From the NCBI GenBank assembly GCA_030159075.1, contig BROG01000512.1, positions 372,001 to 436,000 of the forward strand: a DNA stretch of 64,000 bases. The letters are read 5' to 3'. Source of the stretch: Atrina japonica (Eukaryota > Mollusca > Bivalvia > Pterioida > Pinnidae). The position numbers and the translations under genes were made by a program. Shown here one piece after another: positions 48,001 through 59,800 of the stretch. Every line of letters starts with the position of its first letter. Positions within the stretch are counted from its first letter, which is position 1. The notes under the pieces are model-generated. The model was given only the letters and a program-made list of their open reading frames with translations. It ran no database searches and had not been told where the DNA came from.

Positions 48001-51000
48001 CCCTTTTAAGTGGATTTTTCATGTTTTTTGACATTATCTTGAAAAGTGTAATAGATAAAGAGAAAGTGAAAGAAGCAAAAATGTTCAGCACGCAAAGATA
48101 TACAAATAAGTCAATAGGGCCAAAATTGTCAAATCGACCCTTATGGGAGATAATTCCCTTTTAAGTGGATTTTTCATGTTTTTGACAATTTTGTCCTATT
48201 GTCTTGAAAAGTATAATGGATAGAAAGAGAGAAGAAGCAAAAATGTTCGGTATGCAAAGATCTACGAAAAAGTAACAGGAATTAAATTGTCAGGTTAACC
48301 CTTGTGAGGGTGGTCCTTGTGAAAGATAGTTCCCCTTTTAAATGGATTTCACATGTTTTCTACTGTTGTTGCACATTATCTTGAAAGATCTACAAAAATA
48401 TTGGCAAGGCAAGTCTACCCTTATGCAAGTTAATTTTCCATTTCAATGAATTTTTCAAGCTTTTGGTTGCTTTTCTTTATATTGTCAGTAAAATACATTT
48501 CACTCAGGTGATTATGAAGGCCCCCAATGAGCCTACTGTTTTTCATAATTATTAGCCATTTTATCTTTTACACATTTTTTATGTTTTCTGCAATGTTGAC
48601 CAATTTTGCCAGGTGAGCGACTTAAGGCCCCTTGGGCCTCTTGTTCATACAAGTTGCCAGTGTATTGGCTCAGAATGGTGAATGAAGATTTAATTTCATT
48701 CACAGAACAGTTTTTCTTAATCTATGTAATCTTCTGAAGAACATCAATGATTTAAACTGACAAAACTGAAGTTGCAGTTACCAATGTTATGTTTTGTTCA
48801 TTTATTTTGTCTATCTACAACCCAGCAATTTGTGTATTTTCAGTGGGTCTTTTAGAAAGACCAGTTGTTATTGAATCGGGAAAGCGAGAGAAAAAAAAAG
48901 TTGAACGTTTAAGTATGACTGAAGTTCCTCATGAAAAGACACTGGAAATCACCAAAGGATCTGGTGACAGGCTAGGTGACTGCCAAAGAAGTAAGTTTTT
49001 GATGTATTAAATCAGTGACCACTTGCGGTGGTCAAGCGGTAGAGTGTTTGATTTGCAATTCCTTGTACCAGGTCATAGTTAAGACCTAAAGAAAGGATGG
49101 ACATAGTTCCTTTGCCAAGGGCTTGGCACAAAAAGTGAGAGTCACAAGTCTTTCAGGTGAGATATAAATTGAGGCCGCACTGTGTCATGGCAGAGGCACG
49201 GATGCATAAAAGGGCCCTCATTACATAACATCAGCACATTAAAAATTTGTGGCACTTCACCTAAAGCTGGTGACATCTTATAAGTAAAAAATTGTTTGTG
49301 GGATGTAAAACAACAAAACATAAGTCAATATTAGCAAGGACTTATTTGCCCTGTCCAAAATCATTGTTTGATTCAGTTGAAAGTGATTTCTTAGTTTATC
49401 ATTCCATCTTGTGATGAAAGTTCTCTTAGTTTTTGTGAAGTATTTCATTTTTGGGAGGAGGGGTCAGGGCTAGAAATATAAATTTTTAGTCATTGTTCAT
49501 CAGGCAAGTGCACTTTTATTTTCACTCGTCCAAAACCAGTATTCACTTGCCCTATATGAAAAAAAACACCCAGAAGACATGTGTCTTGAATCTGTTTTTA
49601 GCTCATCTGGCCTAAAGGGCAAAGGAAGCAAAAATGTTCAGTGCACAAAGATCTATTAAAAAGTCAAACAGGGTTGAAATTTATCTGGTCGACGTTTATG
49701 GGAGTTATTTCCCCTTTCATGTGGATTTTTCATGTTTTTAACTGTTTGGTCATTATCTCAAAAAGTATAATGGATAGAGAAAAAGTGAAAGACGCAAAAA
49801 TGTTTGGCATGCAAAGATCTACAAAAAATTTAGCAGGGCTGAAATTGTCAGGTAGATGCTTATGGGAGTTATTTTCCCTTTTAAGTGTATTTCTTTGTCA
49901 TGTGAAAGGCTCAGGGAGACCTATTGCTTTCATCTTTTGTCTGGATTTTGGCAGGAACTACCTTGATATAAAGCTGCATAATGTTTGCAATTTAAAAGGG
50001 GCTAGGACCAGTAGGGACTACAAAAGGGATATTTAAAAATCTTCTAAGTAAACAGAAAATATCAGTTTTTTATCATCATTTAGACATTTTTTACTTCTTC
50101 TGCAATATTGACCACATTTGGCAAGTGAGCATCTTAAGGCCCCTTGGGCCTCTTGTATAAGGAAATAACTTAATATCATTAAAATGCAAGATACAAAAGT
50201 TTCTAAGTATTATGTACTTGGTTTAATAAGTATAACATTCTATCATTTTATCACTATTTATGAAGGGTATAAGCTAAATTTAACCTACATTCATACTATC
50301 GGTTGTTATAATTTGTTGCAATTTTCCAGTTGAACACCAGATACAGAAAAACAAGGCAGAAGACCTTAAAACAATTCACAGGCTATTATACAATCGAGTT
50401 GGAAAGGTAAGTACAATAAAACATAAGTACCTGTGTATAAAGACCACCTGGTCATATAGTTTTTTTCTGTCCCCAATAGTACCATTTGTGTACAATTCAA
50501 CCTCTATATAAAGACCACCTTTATAAATTTTCTGTTATGAAATAAAGCATTCATCAGAATTTTATCATATTTTACATAAATGTTCCTTGGGACAGGGACT
50601 TTCAGACAAAGGTAACTTACAGCCAATTCTGAAAGGTCAAGGTCACTAAGGACATATCCTTAAAATATTTCGAAGGCCTCGGGGGAGCTTCCATCAGTTT
50701 TACTGATATTCATGTTTATTTTTTCAAAAACAAGTTTGTTAGCTTTGTTCAAGGGTTAGAAATAACTGAAACATGAAAACAAACAGATGTAAATTTGTTT
50801 GATATTTAGAACCAACATTGGTTGACATGTCAAAATCCAGAGATGTCAGAAATGTTTACTGGTTTCATGGATTTTTAGATATTGAGGGATATCTTGAAAA
50901 GGAAAGTTGTCTAATCACTTACTGCATTTTATCTTTTAATTTACAGGCCACAGAAGTAAAGAAAAATATAAGACAATTTAGTGGTTTTGCTTTTGATAAA

Positions 51001-53236
51001 AGTGACAATGAATACAACAAAAAGTTGACCTTTTTAACAAAGTAAGTGCTTCTTCAAATTGGTATTTAACACTATATATGGGCAAGAATTCACTAATGGT
51101 CCAAAAAGTGTGACAATTGCAGCAAAAATTAAATTAAATATTTAAATTAAAAAAATATTGCCAATAAATAGTATATCCCTGGAGGCATTTAAAAATATAT
51201 ATAATGATTTATGATCGAAGTTAAAAAAATGTACAATGCTCAATCTCTAATAATTTTGCAGTATGTAACGTTGACAAAATAAAAAAATTAAAAACAAAAT
51301 TGAACTGTCTATCAATTGTCTTCAGATATTTAATTTTTGGAACATCAATTTCTTCTGGAAAACACTTCTAAATGAACAGTGATTGCATTTAGTTACCTCA
51401 CAATTTCAGTATCAAAAGGAACAATACTTTTTTTTCTTGTCAATGTTACATACTCTTCTGCTAATATCATGTCAAAGTTACATACAAACTTTATTCCAGT
51501 CTGGTTTGTTGTGAAAGGACAATATTTCAAAACAAAATGAACGAATCTTGCTATTTGATTTAATAGAAAAGCTAGTTGGAATGAATATTTTTTAATGAGT
51601 CCATTCCATAACTATCTTTTGTCATTGTTGACGGTACGTAACTTCTACAAATATTTGACAAAATAACAAACCTTCGCCCTCAGCGTTCTCCATGCTTCTT
51701 AACCCCGTTTTTAGTTACCTCTTGTTGCCAGAAATCAGTTGTCGCAAAATTACGTCGGATGTCGTAAACGTTAACATTCGGGAGAGAAAAATACTTTTTT
51801 CATTTTTTCAGTACGTAACGTGTGTTTTTGACGTGAAAATGTCATTATTAATCACGAGATCGAATATTTTTTCAGTTCACTGGGAAGACCCAAACTAGGA
51901 CTTGATCTAGCTATCCAGCGTGTAAACGATTTTATTTACGACAATTCCGATCACCTTCCGCAAGTAACATCTCACTCGTGGCAGGTTTCAGTACGTAACC
52001 TGCATTTGACAAAAATACGTTACGTACTATCACACTAATTTAATTTCACATAATTTTAAAATGTCAAGACTTAAAAGTAGAAACGCTACACCACTTGGAA
52101 ACCACGTTTTTAGTCAACATATTACTGCCATTAGAATTGCCAAATGACATGAAGCAGCGATGTAGCGATCAATTGAAATACACACGGTATCAAATGTCAC
52201 GTTTTTTTTCCTGATTTTGTTTGTGGGTGCCCTTATGAAATATGATGAATTAAGCACAGTTGAAGAATGAACTGCATATTATTATGATTTTTTGATAGTT
52301 TATTCATTAAATCATATAACAAAACTTAAAAAATGTCTATGAATTGTTACCTTCTCCATGGTTTAGGTATACGAACTGTTTTGACAAGAAATTATTTCAA
52401 ATTTCCCCTTAGTGAATTCTTGCCCATATATGTTATTCTCATTGGTACTTCTATTAAAATATAATCTTTATGTCATTGAACACATTAAAATAGGTTATTG
52501 AAAATACTGGAAGTTTTACAAATTTACTGTGAAATTATTTTTGGAATTTGCATTTGGTTAAATATCAGCAATTAATCTGATATCTGTATATTTTTTCTGT
52601 TTATTAGTATTTTTCATAATACTTAAGGTAGGTATTGAAATTTTGAAAGTTATTGATGACACACAGGGTCCATAAGTATAGTCCAGTTTTTGTGTCGTTG
52701 AAAGTTAGATCTACCTTACATAGGGATCATGCAGATTATGACTCCCATGGTTTTGAAACAATATAGGACATGAAAAAAAGGCTTTTTCAAGGAGATTCAG
52801 TGTGGGTTTTTTTTCTGTTCATGTATTTCTTATAATGTTTGTCGTAGTGGTATTCATATTAGCAGGAATATTTAATCAGAATGATAATTTTGTTAATCAA
52901 AGCTGTGTATAAATTTGCACTTATTAAGATATGCTTTTAACACTTGCATAAATACAAACATTTGTAACATTGATTTCTGTTGTTGAGGGAGAAAACTCTT
53001 CTGAGGTATTGTCACTTTCTTTAGATTAACAGTAGCCATATTAAAGGGAATATGTGAGGTTTTTGATCTTGAAAAAGGTGGAAAAAGAAACGACATTGCT
53101 GAAAGGATATTAGAATTCTGTATGTGTCCAAAAGATTCAGGCAGACCGGTACCAGGATCGAAGAAAAGAAAACGTGAGTGTTGAGAGTTACAGTGTATTG
53201 TAGTTCTCATTCAGTGATGTAATGATGAATGTGTGT

Positions 53237-53305
<69 letters not shown>

Positions 53306-53783
53306 CTATCAATGTTCTGGCGATGTTTCGGGGTGCAACTTTCCATATTCTTCTTTGAAACCTCAAAGTTCTTGAAACCTTGAAGTCAATTTGAAGTCCT
53401 GATTTATATGTTCCTTTATATTTCACTTTTGAAACCTTGAAGTTTGAGTAATCACCGGTGAATTGATTAAAAGTCAATGCCTTAAGCCAGAACGACACCG
53501 GGATCCTTACCTGTAAGATTAAACAATAGGTGTTTTGATAACTGGGTGACAAGCAGTCCCTGACCCAATCGAGTAGTGATTGACAGTATTGTTAATGAAT
53601 TAAGAGCTAGGTATGGGGATTGTTTATGGCAAAATTCCTACGAATTACGAAAACAAAATCCCTTGTTTTGTGTAGTATTAAGATCCCATATCGGTCGAAA
53701 TGTCCAATTCCGGAACTCTTGAAACCTCAAAGTTTTTCAGTGGTCCCGAGGACTTCGAGCGAGGTATCAAGAGTCACCTGTGT

Positions 53784-53835
<52 letters not shown>

Positions 53836-56800
53836 GAATGATTCATATTTATTCCATTGCAAAGTTTTATGTGTTGAGGCATAGTTTGATATTTACCTTC
53901 TGGTTTTCACATTTATTGGAGGCTGCTATGTACAGTTGATTTTTTAGTTGGACCTGATGTAGATTTATATCAATAGAATCTAGCTGTGCTTTGAGTTCCA
54001 GATAGAAAAATATAAGTCGAGGATGGGATGGAACAATGAGTCCCAACCGAGATGTTAGCCGAGGTTAGGATATTGATTCATCTCACCTGAGACTGATATT
54101 TTTCTATCTGGAACTCAAATGTGGTGCTTGATTATTTTTCTTGCAAATGGAAAGCTTTAAATCCTGTTTGTTAATATACATGTAAATGTATAAATCAGTT
54201 TAGTTACCGCGTCACTCACCTTTTTTTTCATCCTCCATCCACAAATAAATATAAACCTGCATTATAGACCTATATATTTATTTCCTTTCTAACAATTATG
54301 GTAAGATTTATTTGTAACTAATAACAAATTTTAACAATGTAAACTATCAACACAAAAATCTCCTCCATCCCCCAGGACTACAAACAATGCAGATGACATG
54401 TGTAGGGATACAAAGTGTTCTGGATAAAATTTTGCACTACTGATTAAAAACAAGATTGGTCTGTCCCAGAGTTTTTGAAATTCACCGGTCTTACCAGAAA
54501 AAACGGTAAATTTAAAAAAAAAGTCCAGTGAAATCTGTCTGATAACTGGTCCAAATGACCAGTAATTTTCCATTTCTTTTCAATTGTGTATATATACAGA
54601 CCAGTAAAAAAAATTTCTTTGACCAGTGGAATTCCTTTATTCACTGGTCCAGTTGACCAGTAATTTTTTTTATTTCAAAATGTCTATTAGTATCCCAGGT
54701 GTGAGAACTTGTGACACTGCATAATGCACTGTGTACCTCATCGAGTGACAACTAATGAACATGATCAATATAGATTTTGAATCTTTCTGTTATCTTTGCA
54801 TCCTGCTGTGAAGTGGTCTTCATTCAGTACACTAGAAGCTATGTGGCTGGCACATGACCTGCAACTAAGAAGAATTGTGCAGCAATCTTTGAAGTTTAGA
54901 AATTTTGGGAGGGGTGGGGGAGTGTTATACATGCAAACAGACATTTTAGTAATTGGACATTCTCATTTTGTTGACATGTTGAGGATGTTGAAATTGAAAT
55001 CTTAACTTTGTTTGTTGAAGATGTTGAAATTAAAATGTTGATGTCATTTTGTTGAGGATGTTGAAATTGAGAAGTTAACATCATTCTGTTGACATACTGC
55101 TTTGTATATATAGGAAGTGTAGGTAAAAAACCGAAAGAAGATAAAAAGGGAAAAGAGAAGAAAAAGAAAGGAAAAACAAAGAAAGAAAAGCCAGCAGCTA
55201 AAAAGAAATCTGCACCAAAAGCAGAAGATTCTGAAAGTGAAGAAGTTGAAGATGAGGAGGAAAAAGAAGAAGAAGAGAGTGAAGAAGAAGAAGAAAGTGA
55301 AGTGGCGTCCGATTCAGAAGAGGAGGTAATAGGAAAATAAGTTAGAAGATGATCACATGATTTGTTTTCATCGAGTCACTATTTAGAGCTTTGACCACAT
55401 GGAATATTTTAACACAAGTGACCAATTAATTATTAATTTTAATCACATAATTCACTTGTCTAAATTTGCACACTTAAAAATTTAGCACATATAAGTCTTT
55501 ACACAGAAACTATAGAAATTAAATGGGCACTAAAATTTCTAGTTTAGGCCTAAAATAAAATTTTAATTGTTTAATGTTTCCCGCCAACCCACCAAAATGT
55601 TGCCGCTAGAATTATTTTTTCACGTTGATGATTTCAATTTTTTTTTTTTAATTTGTATTTTTTTCTAGGTCCGGTTCTGTCAATCGTAATTTATTTGTTT
55701 CTTTCTAAGATCTTTTACGCGCTTGAATTAGGTTCTACTGTCTATAGAGTTAAAGCGTTGATGTGATCTAGTCAATTATGGCATCGGTGAGAAGAAAACG
55801 CGTGGTGAAGTCTTCTGAGTTTTTAATCTAATTAAAGGATTATTAAGAATTAATTATCATCATGGATGTTGATTAGGGTAATATGAAAGAGAGGATAATT
55901 TGCAGGTATGTTTAATTAGGCATGATGAGCAGCAGTTTACCTATTGTATACACATCGGTGCCAGATGCCTTATAGACTGGGTAATGTCAAAACAACATAC
56001 AGGTGTGAAATAAACCCAAGGATTAATTGCACACAGGCAGATCGGAAACGTGTATTTGTAGGGAATTATCATTTTAAAAAAAGTATTAAGAACATATCAG
56101 CTCCAAATTTTCATTCGCCAATGACTTTCGCCCGAAGACAATTTCATTCGCCAGTGTTTAAAAAGATTCGCCAAATTCGAATGTGGCGATTGACAGCGCG
56201 AACGCTGCTTTTGTATACACATCAGTGCCGGAGGCCTTAGTCTTAGACTGGGTACTATCAAAACAACGTACAGGTGTGAAATAAACTCGAGGATTAATTG
56301 TATATGGGCAGATCAGAAATGCGTCTTTGTAGGGAGTTACCATTTTCAAAAATTTTAAAGAACAGTTTAGTTCCAAATTTTCTTGCGCCAATGATTTTCG
56401 CCAGAAGAGAATTTCATGCGCCAAATCTATTTAAAAATTCACCTAAATCCGAATGAGGCGAACAACAGCACAAACGCTGTTGAAGTGTTAGTTACAGCTG
56501 CAATGAAGAAAGTATTTTACTTTTTTGAATTTTCTGTCTCCTTCAGAAAAATCAAAATGGTAAAATACCTTCTTAGTTGCAGCTGTAACTATTGACGTGA
56601 ACAGAGATGGTACAAAATGCGTACCCACATGGAAGTTTATACATTGATATTGAACAATATTTAAGTAAAATGTAAGCAACAAAAGGATCCTGTCGTAAAA
56701 CCACATCCATGTTGCATGATCCAGAAACATCCATACAAACGGATGGCTAAGATTTATAAGTACCTATAAACATAATTATCTAATTCCAGATCATGAATCG

Positions 56801-59800
56801 AACTAAAATTACTAAAACTGATTAAAAATAATATAAAAATACAATAAAATTATAAATTGATTTCTTTATAATGCATATATTTCCTAGAATTTGTAGAATG
56901 CTATTGGGTATTTTTCATTATCTAGAGTTAGTCTGTTACCACCCCTCTTAGCAGGTATCGATTATTTATTGTATTTATAGTATTTTTATACTATAGACAT
57001 AGATGGGAAATTGGCAAATAAGCTATACGACAAACGTGACGATTTCGACTTTCCCATCGTAAATTTTCCACATTTAAGTAGTAATATCCCTCAGTCACCC
57101 GCATATGGAGTTTATATTTCACAAATGATCCGATATGCCAGGGTGTGTTCAACATATGAAGATTCATATACAGAGGTAAACTACTCACTGACAAATTATT
57201 GACACAGGGATATCGAAAACCGCATTTGATGTCAATGTTCCACAAATTTTATGGTCAGTATAATAGTCTTGTTTGCATTTATTCTGTTTCACTAAGTGAA
57301 ATGTTGAGTTGCCTTTTTGTTGGCGGTTGTTGAGACGTCTGTACCAATCATGAAGATGATTCACTCCTCACGTATTTCATTTGGACTTGTTTGTGGACTT
57401 ACGGCTGGTGTGACCGGTCGACAAGGGGTGCTTACTCCTGCATGGCACCTGATCCCACCTCTTGGTTTCCAAAGATCCATGTTTGTCCATTTTTACCTTA
57501 TTTGTATCTATGTCCTGGACATTCTATTGTTTTATACTTTGGTATCCGGGATTTTTTATATTGTGATATCATTTGTTTGTGCATTAAATGAGAAAAGTTA
57601 TGAACTATGATGTCATATGTTTGGGTGAAAACGACGTAGTGAAGTCATGATGTCACAATCGATACCTACTGACATGGGAGATAACTCTGACTTAGGAAAA
57701 GACAGAATATGATACTCTAGGGTACTCATTTATAGCTATATTTTTTTTACTGTTCAAATCCATCAATATGTTCTGTGTCAGACTGGGATACCTTCAATAT
57801 AACAAGACCTGTGTTTGGGTAGACATTTTACTGGAATATCCCTACAAAATGTGCATTTAATATACTACAAAATTTTTTTTTCACATTTATGAAGTGACTC
57901 AACAGTGAAATCATGAACATTAATAAAATACATTTGATGTATGTACATAAATCAGTCCCTTTTCACATTATCAGTATATGTCAGAATTTATTTTGTTTAA
58001 AAACAGTATTTTGTACTTTTGAATGAGGCATTAACATAACCCTACTTTTTCAATTTATTTGATTTCCTTTTCTTGAAAAAAAAAATTGCCTACCTATCTA
58101 CCCACACCTGAAAGGCATGGACAGGCAACATCAAACAAACAATTTTTTAACTGTGACCTTATAAGTACTAAGATATATTTACTTTGAGGGCTATTTTGTA
58201 ATCAGTGAAGAGGCTGTATTTCAGTCAATGTATTCACAGTAGTAAATACAAGTCAAGTGTAAGGATTTGAACTTTTACAGATGTTACAAATATTGTGGGG
58301 AAAGTAAAGATTATTCTAGTCTGAATATTCATTTAATAACAAATCTCATAGTTCTACTTATTCCTGCTTTTACAGTACTTATGTTATGTACAGGTTTCAA
58401 TACAACATTATCTATCATTTATTAGATAGAGAATTCCCTCTAATGGCTTCTAGAAACCTACAGGTTGTAGTAGAGAAACTGAACAATTAGTACCAAAGTA
58501 AATAAACATTTGAGACAGGCACAAAATAAATGATATCAACATTTAGACACTACAACTCTGATTAATCTGTGGTTGCTAACAGCCCATGGCCAAATATGAT
58601 TCCCCTTTCTGTTTTCAACTCCACCTCACCTATCCTCTTCATGACCACTGGTACATACGGCCAAGCCACTGAAATTGTAATTTGATCTAATCAGATTATA
58701 CTGCAGTAATCTATAGGCTATACTGTATCAGTGTATTCTTGGTTTTAATTTTATTGGTTTCCTTAAATGTTTTAAAGTGTTCTAAATATTATTAAGATAA
58801 GTAATGTGAAATGACTATTTAAATAGAACTATGATTATATGGAGACTTGAAAAAAAAACCTTTTTGTTTTACTGTAATTTGATTTTTTCACCATAATTTG
58901 CCAACTTGCATTTTAAGACTGCAAGTTGAATCCCATTTTTTTTTTTTTGGTCACAAATAAAAACCAACCCATTTCAGCACTTTCACTACTTTTATTGAAA
59001 CTGTTAATATTTTCTGAGATAAATTGCCTCCCCTTTTGACCCAAACTTTCAGCTATATAGGCCTATAGATCAGATGAATGTTAATAGTTAAAATGCCAGT
59101 AGTCATTGCATGCTGTAAATTTGAAGTTAGACCTGAGACAGTGATATAAGTTAGGTATATTAAAATCTTATGTTGTATAATTGAAGGCTCCAAAGAAGAA
59201 GAAAAAGAAAACGGAATCTCCGAAAGAAAAAACAAAGAAAAAACCGGAACCAAAAAAGGAAACTCCAGTGAAGAAAGAGAAAAAACCAGAAAAAAAGAAA
59301 AAAGGTAATATTTGAATCCAGTGCTTTTAAACATATGTATTCATGAAATATGTTCATCTCTTCAGGTAAATACTCTCTAAGAGATGTTGTCAGTAGTGCT
59401 TTTGTAGTCTTGGTTCAAATTGTTGATTGATATTTATTTTGTTTGTATTTCAACTTGTTTGATTTATTTCAGTTGAAGTATCATCAGATGAGTCCAGTGA
59501 TGATGAACAACTAATTGTAAAGAAGAAACCAGAGCCACCCACGGTATGACAGGATCTATTTATAGATCATACTACACCTTTATTTTTTATGAACTTCAAA
59601 TCAGGTCATAATTGTGCAGTCCCTCACACACAAGAAAATATTACAGTAGATTAACTCCCCTTACAGTGAAACAGTTGAAATACTGTTGTAGCTAAGGTAG
59701 AGATAGATATATCTTTTATTTTTCAATAATTTTGATTCACAACAGATAGATGTATAAGATTTCTCACCTTTTGGTGTAATAACAAGGATAGGTAAGCATA

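Noticed and set aside
49641..50036. 131-aa plus-strand frame
   Set aside because: Lies wholly inside a dispersed mollusc repeat element and has no domain.
52893..53210. 105-aa minus-strand frame
   Set aside because: Lies opposite the conserved DEK exon ending at 53173, with flanking intron; the plus strand carries the recognised protein.
55089..55340. Independent small Lys/Glu-rich protein
   Set aside because: It is DEK exon 7 (55114-55325) with flanking intron, joined in phase to neighbouring exons.
59053..59357. Phe/Leu/Ser-rich frames antisense to DEK
   Set aside because: Reverse complement of the Lys/Glu-rich DEK exon at 59187-59304.
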